From the NCBI GenBank assembly GCA_027625915.1, contig JANTQA010000047.1, positions 9,300,001 through 9,364,000 on the forward strand: a stretch of DNA of 64,000 nt. Reading direction: 5' to 3'. Positions 45,468-63,477 of this stretch are shown one piece after another. Under the pieces are notes generated by a model. The model did no database searches. It saw only the letters and a list, made by a program, of their open reading frames with translations, and had not been told where the DNA came from. This DNA comes from Anaeramoeba flamelloides (Eukaryota > Metamonada > Anaeramoebidae). A program made the position numbers and the translations under genes. Numbering within the stretch: the stretch's first letter is position 1; every line of letters starts with the position of its first letter.

Positions 45468-46611
45468 AAGGTCTGGTTATTTACAGTAAAATATAAATTA
45501 TTCATGCAAATAGTTAAAAATTATCCAGTAACATATTCACAATTTTTTTGAATTTTTATTTTTTTTGGATGATAAAATTTTCTTAAATTTTTACTCTATT
45601 TTTTAAGATAAATTTTGCAATTTGTTCCTTCATTTTTAGCATTTCTTTTTAAATAATAGAACTTTAAGAAACCAATACCATATTAATTTAGTGTTTATTA
45701 TCAATTTCTTTGATTTGTTGATGTATATGTCTTCTATAATAAAAAAACATGCTTTTTATTTTGAAACACGCATTAAATTTTTTTGCTTGCTTTATTTTGA
45801 CTACAGTAACTCTTAATTAATAAATAAAAAGATTAAAAAGTTTCCCTTCAATTTTCCAACAAAATTATCTATACAAGATTTAAAACAAATCAACCAAACA
45901 ACAAAATTCTAAAAGACCGAAATTAATTATTTAAGTTGTTTACAGATATTAAAAATTTGAATTTTTACCTGATTTTTAACATATTTTCTTTTTGAAAGTT
46001 AAGGGATTAGCATTTACCAAAGAGAAGTCTAAGATCAAAGTATTTTGTTCTTGGTTCTAATCACAATAGTTCTAGATGGTTCGAATGTCTCTAAAAAATC
46101 TATAAGTCAAGTAGTAATATTTGTTCATCTCATCAATTAAAAATGATCCTTGTATTAGTAAAAGTCCAACAATTTCAGAAAAAAATCTACATTTCGTCAC
46201 AAATTTAAAAGTTGAATTATCAATATTCGAACTCCAAAGTTGCAAAATATTTTTCTTAAATTTATGGAGAAAAGTAGATCAGTTGTTAAAAAATTCCTTT
46301 TTTTAAAAAAATTAAATAATTAATTAAATCATGCTTTTAGACAAATCATTTAGAAATATTGTTAATATATTGATATTACAATTAGCTTTATAAAAAGGAA
46401 ATAAAACGAGTCAGTCTTTGGGTTTTTATGTTGATCATTATTTTTTTAATCTTTGAAAATAAAAAAATATCCAGAATAGTTACTTTTATTTGTTCTAAAT
46501 ATGAATTATTAAATACTTGTAATACTATTATTAGGATTTGGTATTTTTAGATTTAGAAAAGTAAATAAAAAAAAAATTTCCAAAATGATAATTTTTATTT
46601 GTGATCATTAG
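45468..46611. other. Intergenic, repeat island
   Basis: A 61-codon plus-strand frame without ATG (46121-46306) has mixed composition (DPCISKSPTISEKNLHFVTN, later LNLWRKVDQLL) and might be an exon relic; no homologue is recognised. Confidence 0.35.
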
Positions 46612-46613
46612 TA

Positions 46614-47125
46614 AACTAAATTTCATAATAAATGGCCCATTTTACATCTGAATAATAAATTGCTTTTGTATCTTTTTAAAGTTTTTCCTCTCACAATAGA
46701 AAGTTTGCAAATAAATCATTTTTTCTCTTTTTTATTTTTTCAACAGTATTTTGTTAAAATGGAAAATGAAAATGAAAAATTGGAAAGAAGTAACAGATGA
46801 ATTAATGAAAAATTTGGTTTCAAATATGAAAAAGAGATTAGATTTAGTTATTCAAATGGAAGGAGAATCGATAAATGGGTTTTTTTAATTTTTTAAATTT
46901 TCTATTTTTTATGTAATGCTTCTTTCAAAATAAATTACCCAATTGTTTTTAACAGTTTTTTTTATTTTTTTTTCTTTTATTTTTAGACAAAAAATAAATA
47001 TCTCTTGAGTATAGTATTGAATATTAAAATCGAAATTTTTATATTATAATAGATAACTTCAATTATTAAAAATATTTTACTTTAAAATTTGATTTTTAAT
47101 GGGCCAATTATTTTGAAAGATAGTT
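46614..47125 (+). mobile_element. Tc1/mariner deletion derivative, family M4, 512 bp
   Basis: TIRs AACTAAATTTCATAATAAAT followed by GGCCC, and the complement GGGCC..AATTATTTTGAAAGATAGTT, flanked by TA at 46612-46613 and 47126-47127. Inside, about 46757-46888, a frame keeps the transposase C-terminus: NWKEVTDELMKNLVSNMKKR then LDLVIQMEGESINGFF, matching W..I....C.NLV.SMPRR..AVI.A.GG. The upstream two thirds of a transposase are missing, so it is non-autonomous. A nearly identical inverted twin of the same length lies at 50358-50869. Confidence 0.85.
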
Positions 47126-47384
47126 TATAAATTATCTATTAATTTATTTTACAATTGTGTTTAAAATAGATTTTTTAGAGCTATGTCAGCCATGTAACAC
47201 TAATATCATTTACACCCAATTTCAACATACTTTGATTATAGTGAAATCTATGATGACTCTAATCCCTTAAATGAAATTTTTGTTTGATTTATTTTGAAAC
47301 AAAAAATATTGGTCTCTTGTTTTTTTTTGGAATGATAAATCATAAGTTGGTTTCTTTTATTTAATAACTAATGGGCTATAAACG

Positions 47385-47575
47385 AAAAAAAATCTTCTCA
47401 GACATTTAATAACTAATTCAAAAAAATTTTACCAAATCTTGAAGTTCCAAAAAGAAAGTAAAAATATTATTCTGCCGAAATCAAATTACTTTAAAAGCTA
47501 TTTTCAGAACAGGGTTATTGTATTTTATTTATTTGATCCTTATTGGAACATTCATAATTATTAGGTTTTCAACAA
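47385..47575 (+). repeat. R1-related fragment with open frame
   Basis: NSKKFYQILKFQKESKNI runs into ITS downstream sequence KSNYFKSYFQNRVIVFYLFD and stops at about 47573. The DNA matches the start of block R1 at 19107 and 48681 (AAAAAAATTTTACC..ATCTTGAAGTT; CAAATTACTTTAAAAGCTATTTTC). It is a third, short copy of the 3' end of the neighbouring gene, lying just 5' of that gene. Confidence 0.5.
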
Positions 47576-47819
47576 AAATGTAAACTATTTTAAATTGGGT
47601 TAATTCTCCAAAGAAAAACACAGGAACATTCAACGAACGGTTCTTTCTGTATTTGACTTTTAGTATCGAACCTAATGAGAAAAAGAACAATCCTTTTAAA
47701 TTATTCATTTAAACTGAAATTTCGAATAACAACAAATTGGGTCAAAAAAGGCACCACCACTTACTGTTCTTTCAAGAAACATAAACAAAAATTTGCTCTC
47801 AAATTTCATTTTTGTATAA

Positions 47820-48723
47820 ATGTCTCAAAATAATAACAACACAAATCAGGAAGAAAAGAATTCGGAAGCTGACAACTATTGCTCAACTTTTGAAGAAACA
47901 GGCTTAACTGAAGATTCTCTTTTAAAAATACAGAATTATCAATTTGACCAAGTACCATTAGCTGCAAGAAGTAAATAATTATTCTTTTTAATCACCTTGC
48001 TTTATCTTTGATTCTTCCATTTTTTGGACATTTATAATGAAAAGAATAAACAGATCCAGGCAAAGGATCTGTCTAATTCTTAAAAAATTTCAGTTAGTAT
48101 TCCCTTTTGTATCCAAAGGATGTGTACCACAAGACAAGCAAAATGGGAGAAAAAATTGATCCCTAACAGATTTGGATCAAAAATTAATTTTCCACAATGT
48201 TTGTAAATGAACTATGATTGTTACTCAAAATTACTCCAACAATCGAACAATTTGAACACAGTACCTCGTTTAATCGATCCACCAACAAGATAATAAATAG
48301 TAAAAAATATTATTCTCCCAAAGTTTTCATAACCTTTTGTTTTGTATGTAATTGGATCGATCATCTTGAATTGGTAATAGGGAAATAAATTTTAATTCAT
48401 TTTTTTGGGTTTAAGGGCCTAGCCATTTACCGTGGATTCTATCCACACCCACAGCGCAACTTGACACGAAAAAGACAAGTGGATTTGCTCCATACTTAAG
48501 GAGTGACTTGAAACCTAAAAAATATATTGTTGAAATTCCACTTCTTTTGATTGACAAAATTCAAACAATAAAAAAAAAGATTCTTATAAGAGAATCTCAT
48601 TGGCTTAAAGTTCAATCAAAAAAATGGTTTAAGGGACTCGCAAACTTAAAAAAAAATCTTCAAGCAAATTTAATGGCAAATCCAAAAAAATTTTACTGCA
48701 TCTTGAAATTGAAAAAAAAGTAA
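47820..48723 (+). CDS. Unidentified three-exon gene (PPP4R2-like motif)
   Basis: Exons 47820-47970 (ATG), 48094-48202 and 48423-48723; introns GTAAAT..TTTCAG and GTAAAT..CCTAG with matching phases (A|TT, TT|C), 186 aa. Exon 1 is polar and acidic (MSQNNNNTNQEEKNSEADNY, FEETGLTEDSLL). Exon 2 gives ISIPFCIQRMCTTRQAKWEK, where IPFxIQRxC resembles the conserved IPFTIQRLCELL of PP4 regulatory subunit 2; the rest does not align obviously, so this is only a hint. Exon 3 has LPWILSTPTAQLDTKK, SGFAPYLRSDLKPKKYIVEI and a very basic lysine-rich tail (SKKWFKGLANLKKNLQAN). The last 14 codons lie within duplicated block R1. No membrane segment. Function not assigned; the acidic-to-basic layout would suit a nuclear or RNA-associated protein. 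Confidence 0.58.
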
Positions 48724-49950
48724 AAATCTGATTACTCCAAAATCAAACTTACTTTCAAAGCTATTTTCCAAAATGAATTATTGTTTTTAAAAGTTTAATC
48801 CATATTTCTCATTTTTGAATAGTTCAAGACCCGACACATTACCGAATTATTTAAAAAAAAAATATTTTCTTTGAAAGAAGAAAGAAATCTTATTGTATGT
48901 AAAGGAAATGTACTTAAATAGACTTTAAAAATGAAACCATCAAGTTTTGAATTAACTCAGAATAAAGCATAACCTATTTAATTTCAAAAAAAATTGCAAT
49001 CACTATTTTGGACTTGAAAAAAATCTAATATTTTTTGATTCAAAGAACAGTTCAAATCAATTTTTTCTTTTTATTAAGGTACGAGTCTCTTTTAAATTTT
49101 TTTACCTAAATTTAATAGAGATTGAGAAAAATGGTTGCCAATTACGAAGATTTGAAAGACCCTGTTTATTTTCATATTAAACTTATTTCTAGATAAGGAA
49201 TCCTTATTTAGAAATTGGCTAAAAAAAAATAATAGAAACTAGTCCCTTAAATTAAAATATACGAGAAAAAATACCAAACAAAGAAATTAAAAATTCTCCC
49301 AAAATACTTTTTTAAAACCTGGAAAATTCAACTTATAATCTAAAAGAAATAATTTTTAATTTGATTATTTTTTATAAATAATTAATAACCCAATCTTAAT
49401 TTTTTTCAGCGGATTAGTAATAACACAAAGATTAAATGTATCAATATTCTTAACAATTATTTAAATATTTTTTAAAGATTTCCAAACAAATAAAACTAAT
49501 TCAAATTAATAATTCTAATAAAAAAAAAAAAAAAAAAATAGATATTATCAAATAACTAATTTTAATACTAATAGTTCCTTGTTTATACCAAGTGTATTTG
49601 AAAAAGAATATTTACCAAATCGTTTAAATTTCAATAAATGTAAGAAATATTTGTGAATAAAATAAATGTTCAATTTGTAAAGATCTTCAAGGATTCAATA
49701 TTTGATTTCTTTTTATTGTATTTTTAAAAAAAAGATTAAAGGTCCAAGGTTATTTGTTGACAAAAACTCTCAGGAATTACTAAAAGTGAGATTTCTTCAA
49801 AATTAAATTTTTTGCAAATTTTTCTTATTCTAATTTGATCCAAAAATCAAACAAAAAAGGATCTCGATCTTTTGACTGGAAATTTCATTGGAAAAAATGA
49901 ACTCTTTTTAAAAATAATAACTCATTTCTCTAAAGTTGATAAAGGGGTTT
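48681..49950. repeat. Duplicated block R1, copy 2
   Basis: Begins inside the final codons of the gene at 47820-48723 and runs through its 3' flank. It matches 19107-20360 with interspersed near-identical stretches and several small indels. Both copies keep the hairpin around ATAAGGAATCCTTAT (49184-49213 here). A poly-A tract near 49522 replaces the (AT)n of copy 1. Confidence 0.75.
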
Positions 49951-50357
49951 GCATAACGGGCTTAATTGTATTCTTGTGTAAATAATTATTCTTATACCTT
50001 TGGTGAAAAAAATAAATAAGAGTTACTGGTCCCTTAAAAGAATTCTCAATTTCAAAAAATCAAATTTTCAAAAAAAAATTACTTGTTTCTTTTTGTAAAT
50101 TTCCAAAGGGCTAAATTTCTTCAATTTAAAACAAACTGTTTTCTTTAAGTGCACAAATCAATCTAATCCATTTTAATCTGAATTAGTGGTTATATTGCAA
50201 CTCTATATATTTGATAAACTAAGGATTTTGTAACATTCTTTCGAAAAAAATAACTCATTTAAAAAATGAAAAAAAAGAAAAAAAAAAATCACCGAGAACT
50301 CAAAAAGCATCAAAGAATAACACTTCCAAACTAACAATGTTGTTTTTAAAAATTATA
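49951..50357. other. Intergenic
   Basis: Spacer between block R1 and the inverted Tc1 derivative. No feature is recognised. Confidence 0.35.
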
Positions 50358-50869
50358 AACTATCTTTCAAAATAATTGGCCCATTAAAAATCAAATTTTA
50401 AAGTAAAATATTTTTAATAATTGAAGTTATCTATTATAATATAAAAATTTAGATTTTAATATTCAGTACTATACTCAAGAGATATTTATTTTTTGTCTAA
50501 AAATAAAAGAAAAAAAAATAAAAAAAACTGTTAAAAAAAATTGGGACATTTATTTTGAAAGAAGCATTACATAAAAAATAGAAAATTTAAAAAATTAAAA
50601 AAACCCATTTATCGATTCTCCTTCCATTTGAATAACTAAATCTAATCTCTTTTTCATATTTGAAACCCAATTTTTCATTAATTCATCTGTTACTTCTTTC
50701 CAATTTTTCATTTTCATTTTCCATTTTAACAAAACGTTATGGAAAAAATAAAAAAGAGAAAAAATGATTTATTTGCAAACTTTCTATTGTGAGAGGAAAA
50801 ACTTCAAAATAATACAAAAGAAATTCAAAATTCAAATGTAAGATGGGCCATTTATTATGAAATTTAATT
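50358..50869 (-). mobile_element. Tc1/mariner deletion derivative, family M4, 512 bp, inverted twin
   Basis: Same length and almost the same sequence as 46614-47125, on the opposite strand, TA at 50356-50357 and 50870-50871. The transposase C-terminal stretch is kept on the minus strand (NWKEVTDELMKNWVSNMKKR), differing by Leu to Trp in one visible place. High similarity implies recent transposition by a transposase supplied in trans. Confidence 0.85.
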
Positions 50870-50871
50870 TA

Positions 50872-51803
50872 TTCTCACCATTCAAATTGGAAATTGTGTA
50901 TAACTCTTTGGTGATTTTTTCTAAGCATGTATGTTTTTTTCGTTTTGATTTTTCGAGATCGATCACGCACCACATGTTAATTAGTTTTTGTCTAATCATA
51001 TAAATTGATAAAAAATATTTTTTCCATTTCTAAAATTTATTTTTCACCGTAATGGGTCTACTTTTAAGATATACTTTCTATGTTTTATTTCATCACAAAC
51101 AACAACAAAGAATTATGAAAAAGAATTTAATTTTAATTTTAATTTTTTTATAATAATATTACATCACCAACATAAGATCACAAGAAAAAAAAAAAAAATA
51201 ACCTTTCATTTAATTACTGTATTTTTACTTGAATGTTTGTGCTACAATTTTTATGATATATACTTTTTTTTTATTTTCTTTAAAACAATTTTTGTTTTAA
51301 AGTTACATCCTAAGAATATTTTTAATAAATTATTGGAGTTTATGGTTTAATGCTTCATAAATTTATGTCTAAAATTTATAAAATATTTTCATTCGATATG
51401 AGAACAACTGAAAACCTCTTATTTAAAATAATAATTTTTTTTCAAACCTTTTTTTTACCTTTCTTATTATTTTTGATGCTTTTTTGCATTTTTTTTTTTT
51501 TAAAAAAAAAACAAATTGATTATTATTTTATATTCTTTCATTTTAACATTATATTTGCTAAATGTCAAATCAAAACAAACATTTTTCTTTGTTTTTGTCT
51601 GTTAAAAAATTTTTGAGCCAAAAGAGGAATATTGATTTTCAGAAAAATATACCAAATTTTATTCTTGCGTTTTTTTGAAAGTTAACATATAAAAGTTTTT
51701 CATATCTTATTTTCTGTTGAAAAAAACATTATTCAAGAGCACATAACCCATCTAATATACTTATATAATATTTATATTTTTCTAATTGTTAAACATAATT
51801 AAG
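50872..51803. other. Upstream region of the DEAD-box gene
   Basis: Should contain the missing 5' exon(s) with the Q-motif. I do not find a convincing one; the frame at 51350-51616 is hydrophobic low-complexity. Confidence 0.35.
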
Positions 51804-52415
51804 TTACACTCAAGAAAATTCTTAATAATGAGGATTTATTAATAATTGGCGACAGCACAATGGGGGTAACACAAACTGTATTAATTGGTCTCATCGATCA
51901 GATCGACTGCAATAAAAAAGAAACACAATTAATAGTCATTTTACCAACAAGGGCTTACGTACTAATGAACTCTGATTTCCTTGATAAATACTTAGATAAT
52001 AATATAACAGTAACTAGCATTATGGGTGGAAGCAGAATGCAACCACAAATAGAAGATTTAAAAAAGAAACCCCACATCGTATTATCAACACCGGGCAGAT
52101 TAATGCAATTTCTTTTGGACGGAAATCTTAGTACTGAACATGTAAAAGGCTTGGCACTGTTCGATTTTCAACGGATGTTTGATATGGGATTTTCTCCTCA
52201 AATTGATGAGATAAACAATTATCTACCCAAAAATAATTCTATACAAAAAATTGCAACTACAGAATCTTTTCAATCTGGGACTTGCGATAATATTTTAGTA
52301 CCGATTTCTTCATTAAAAATAATCGATCTTAATGAAAATAATGTAAAACAGGAAAGTAAGTTTCTTATTTTTATTTTATTTTGCTCATTATTTGGCGTTT
52401 TCTAATAAATTCATA

Positions 52416-52454
<39 letters not shown>

Positions 52455-52956
52455 CATTATTAATAATTATTTCAAACAATTTAAAGAGACATTTTATTAT
52501 AAATTAATAGAAAACGAAAATAAAAGACAAGAATCTTTAATAAATCTACTTGAAAAAATAAAAAATGAAAGGATTATAATTTTCACTAATACGAGCAAAA
52601 CAAACACGAATGTATATCAAGAATTGCATGGGAATTCATTTTCAGTGACATATATAAATGGGAGTATGGCTCGAAGGGTACGCTCAACTAATATCACATC
52701 ATTTGAACAAAATAGGACCAACATCCTAATCGTTACAGATGTAGCTTCACGGGGGATTAAGTTTACTTCTGTCAGCTATCTGATCAATTATGATTTAGCC
52801 AATTCACAAAGAAACCTTTTTCACAGAGCCATTAAAATTAACCCTTTACATACGATTTCCTTTGTCACTGGAGATGAAAAACAATTATATTTGACCATGA
52901 TAAATGATATAAAACAAACAACTACCGAATTGCCTGAAAATTTTTCTAATAAATAA
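51804..52956 (+). CDS. DEAD-box helicase-like protein lacking catalytic motifs
   Basis: Two exons, 51804-52355 and 52487-52956, with a GTAAGT..AAAG intron of 131 nt in phase A|AG. About 340 codons stay open; a 5' exon is missing. RecA1: LNNEDLLIIGDSTMGVTQT holds the place of motif I (GSGKT), then PTRAYVL (Ia), IMGGSR (GG) and STPGR (Ib). Motif II DEAD is DFQR, in ALFDFQRMFDMGF. Motif III SAT is replaced (IATTESF). RecA2: IIFTNTS (IV) and ILIVTDVASRGIKF (V), but motif VI HRIGRTGR reads HRAIKINP. ATP-binding and hydrolysis residues are therefore lost while RNA-contact motifs and the fold remain. The wording (INGSMARRVRS, TNILIVTDVASRGI, LINYDL) is closest in my memory to DDX54/Dbp10 or general DDX proteins. 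Either a pseudoenzyme or a young pseudogene. Confidence 0.78.
52413..52460. repeat. (TTA)n microsatellite in the DEAD-box gene intron
   Basis: About 16 TTA/ATT units with one CAT/ATC break, fully within the 131-nt intron. If the intron were retained, the tract would be read as isoleucines. Confidence 0.9.
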
Positions 52957-52989
52957 TATTTTTACGAATTTATCAAATATTAAAAAAAA

Positions 52990-53145
52990 ATGAATATCGA
53001 TGTAAATAATATTACTAATATGATAGATACTTTTATTACAACCACCATCATCTTCTGTGTGTTTTCTTTCACCATCGTTATAGTTTACTTTCTTTTTAAA
53101 ATAATTATTTCCTTAAATTTCATTCATTTTTATAGTTATTATTGA
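52990..53145 (+). CDS. Possible small single-pass membrane protein
   Basis: ATG-initiated frame of 51 aa, 33 bp after the DEAD-box stop. It starts MNIDVNNITNMIDTFITTTI; NIT could be an N-glycosylation sequon. A hydrophobic segment of about 23 residues follows (TTTIIFCVFSFTIVIVYFLF), then KIIISLNF. T-rich DNA produces such hydrophobic frames by chance, so this is a candidate only. Confidence 0.22.
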   Translation: MNIDVNNITNMIDTFITTTIIFCVFSFTIVIVYFLFKIIISLNFIHFYSYY

Positions 53146-54191
53146 TGTTTGTAATTTAATTATTATTTAATAATAATAGCAAATATATTATTAAGCAATT
53201 TTTTTTTGTTTGTTTGTTTTTGTGTCTTCCATTTATTGCGTTAATTTCCAACATTTTAATTTCAGTATTTTTTTTTTTTTTTAATCAAGCTATTTTTGAT
53301 TGAATTTCAAAGTATTCTTTTAATAATATCATAAATTAAATTATATATTTGTATTATTTGAAAAAAAAAAAATTGATTTTTAAACTTTGATTGTTTTTTA
53401 ATATTCAAATACATAAAATTAAAATTTTTAATATTTCTTGAAAAAATTTCTTTACATAAAGTTATTGATAAACAATCCAAAAACATTTATAAGTTTTAAA
53501 GATAATAATAATATCAATAAGCCTAGGTATTATGTTGTAGATATCTTTTCCAGAATTGAAAAGAATAGAAAAAGATCAAATAATATATTCAAAACTTTTT
53601 AATTCTTTTTTAGTTTCCTACTATTTGTTGAATCTTTCTGTTTTATCCAGAAAAAGTTTTAATTTTAGTAATAATTAGAAAAATTGAGAACTACAAACAA
53701 CATTTTTTTTAAAAAATTTTTTGAAATTTTTAGAATTTTTGAAAATATAATAAATTTTCATTTTGCTTTCTAAATTAAAAAATTAATTTGATAAAAAATA
53801 CTTTGATATGGAAGGGTTATACTTCCACTTTGAAACCATGAAATTCAACAAATATGCAAAATAGATATTACTATATTTATTATTAAAATGAAAAAATACT
53901 ATATTTTACTACTTGCTTGTAAAATATTTTGAATTTAGAAATAGAAGAGATATAGATCATTTTTAAAGTCAATGCCCTGATATATAAAGAAAATCTCGAT
54001 TCAAGAATTAATTTAAATAATAAACTATAAAAGAATAAATTTGATATTATTCAAAATATCGGTTTATTATTCATTTTGTCATTCGTTAATGATTTTGATA
54101 ATTATAATTCTGTAAAAATATTTCCAAACAAAATTTTTGAAATTAGGGAAGTGCCGTTGAGTGCCTTCAAGATTCAAGTACTATCAGTTAT
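53146..54191. other. Intergenic
   Basis: AT-rich. A weak P1-like module (TATCTTTTCCAGAATTGAAAAGAAT) at about 53540-53600. Near 54150 the words AAGTGCCGTTGAGTGCC recall the tails of other P1 modules. No gene. Confidence 0.4.
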
Positions 54192-55690
54192 ATATCCCTT
54201 AGCACCCCGGATTTGCCTAAATTTCATCAAGTTTTTTAAATTAGATTTAAAATGATATTGATCTACTAATATATTAATTTTCTTATTTGTCTTTAATCCA
54301 GATTTGAATTATAATAAAAATTCAAAATAGTTCAAAGATAAAGTAGTTAAGTTATTGATTTTTTTTTGAAATTGAAAAAAAAATAATAATTATTCATTTT
54401 TACATTTTTTTTAAAGATTTTTATTTTTATTTTATTTTTTTAAATCAGAAATTTTATTACATTAATAGTAATTCAAAACTCAACACGTTAATTTATTAAT
54501 AATAACCACCAAACAATTTTGCTTATTTTATGATATAAAAAATAAATAAAAAAATAAATTACTTTGAAATTTAATTTTTTTTTTTTAGAAAAAATTTCAA
54601 TAAATATCCAATTAAGAGAAAAATGAAATTTATTTCTTTAGGCCAAAATTAAATTTTTAATATGATTAATTTTCTAAAACTTTTATTTAAGCAATAGATA
54701 ATAATTGAAAATCAAAAAAAAAAAAAAAATGTAAAATAATTTCAATTTATTAAATTGGAATAAAACAAATATAAATTACTTTTTAATCGATAAAATATTT
54801 ATACCTAAATATGAAATAAAATAAAAAATAACTCTTAAATATTATTCCAATATAATAAAATAATCACCGAAACCAAATTTTTTTTATTGCATTTTGTTAT
54901 TGGTAAAAATTTGAATAATATATTTGTGATATTTGGATTTTTCCTTAATAAATTAATCCAGATCTTGTTAAATAAGTTCTGATATATGGTCTCTAATTCA
55001 ACAATATTGTTTATTTTATGACTAGCTTTTAAAAAGTCAAAAATTAAAAAATTGTAAAAAATAAAAAAAAAAAATCAATTATTAATCTGACTCGAACTAT
55101 TGACCAAATCATTTAAAATTGAAAAAAAATCTTGTTGAAAAAATTGTAAAATTTTGCAATGAACAAAAATTTGATTTTTTTATCTAATTTAATTTATATT
55201 TTTTTTTATTTTTAAATTATTTAGAATCTAATATAGATTGTGATATTGAATGGTAATCAGTAGATAAAACAAATTTTCTATGTGATGTTATAATATCTTT
55301 TATAATGAATTAATTATTTAATTAAGCATTTTAGGCAATTTTGGGGTGCAAAGGGCCCCCAAAAAATTTCCAGTAAAGTATGATGTGTTTTAAATGTTAA
55401 AACTGAGAGGTTTTTGATGTCAAGACAAACTTTTCAAAAAAAAAAAAAAAATTTATTTTGACAAAATTTGGAAAAATAATAAAATCACAATAACCAAAAA
55501 AAAATTCCCGATGTTTGAAATTTTTTTTCAAGTTATTTTTTATTTTAAGTAACTATACAATTTTTAATAATAAAATTTACTTTCTAAGATAATTGTTTAT
55601 TAATTCTATACCTTATTATCCTTTGATAACATTTCAAATTAAAATTTTTGTTTGAAATGTTTTTAGGTTATTTGGGGTGCTAAGGGATAT
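54192..55690. mobile_element. 1.5 kb TIR element M5 without recognisable transposase
   Basis: Perfect 17-bp terminal inverted repeats ATATCCCTTAGCACCCC (54192-54208) and GGGGTGCTAAGGGATAT (55674-55690). A related inner copy (TTTTGGGGTGCAAAGGGCCC) lies at about 55340-55362. The inside is AT-rich with no long frame, so the element is non-autonomous or decayed. No clear target duplication. Confidence 0.6.
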
Positions 55691-56550
55691 GTTTTCTTGA
55701 GTTTTCTGTTTACCTAACGGCCGTAAGAAGAAATTAAGTTACCCTTCACAAAAAAAAAAAAAGAAAAAAAAAAAGTGTAACTTTTTTTTACTTTAAAGTT
55801 TGTGTACGATTTTTAATAGTTTTTTTCATCAATTTATTCTAATAAATCTAGATCTTTGATAATCTAAAATACAACGATTGAAATTTTATACTATTGATGA
55901 GAGTATAATCGCATTTTTTTCATTTATTGGATTTATTATATTTATATTTTTATTTTATAAAGCATATCTTATCGATTTTCTCCATTTTTAAAAATTAAAA
56001 ATTTCAGAAAGATATACAAGATTTAAAATTTTTAATTTACTAGTGTTTTAAAAATTTTGTGAAAAACCATCAAAATAAAAAAATTATATGTTTTTGCTAA
56101 TTGCAACTTTTTTGTTTTTTTACCTAATTGTGCTTTTATTTTCAATAGTTATTATGATCAATTCTTTATTTTTTTATTTTCGGGAAAATTATTAAAAATT
56201 TATAATCCCTAACTGGGATTAAATCTTAACAATATATTTCTAACTGTTTTTGAAGCTTCAAACTTTCCAATACGTGATAATTTTACTTAGAAAAGATAAT
56301 AATTTCATTTCTAACCAAAAGAATAATATGAACACAAAAAACATCGAACTATTGTTGAATATAAAAAAACTTTCTATTGGTTTAATATTTATTTGGTTGT
56401 TGTTATTATTGAAATTCTATTGCTTCATTTTTTTTTTTTTTTTTTTTTTAAATCTATCTTCATATATAAATATTTATATCTATAATATTATATATATATA
56501 TAGTCTTGATATAAGATTTATTATTTTTGAAAAAACAAAAAAAAAAAAAA
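55691..56550. other. 3' flank of RUVBL2
   Basis: Contains a short GC-containing word (CCTAACGGCCGTAAG, 55712-55726) related to P1 tails, and T tracts. The hydrophobic frame at 56250-56639 overlaps the RUVBL2 3' end on the other strand and is low-complexity. Confidence 0.4.

Positions 56551-63477
<6,927 letters not shown>

Noticed and set aside
34000-46000. Repeated TTAAGGCAC words read as a CRISPR-like array
   Set aside because: They belong to dispersed TA-flanked MITE palindromes in a spliceosomal-intron genome; no regular repeat-spacer structure.
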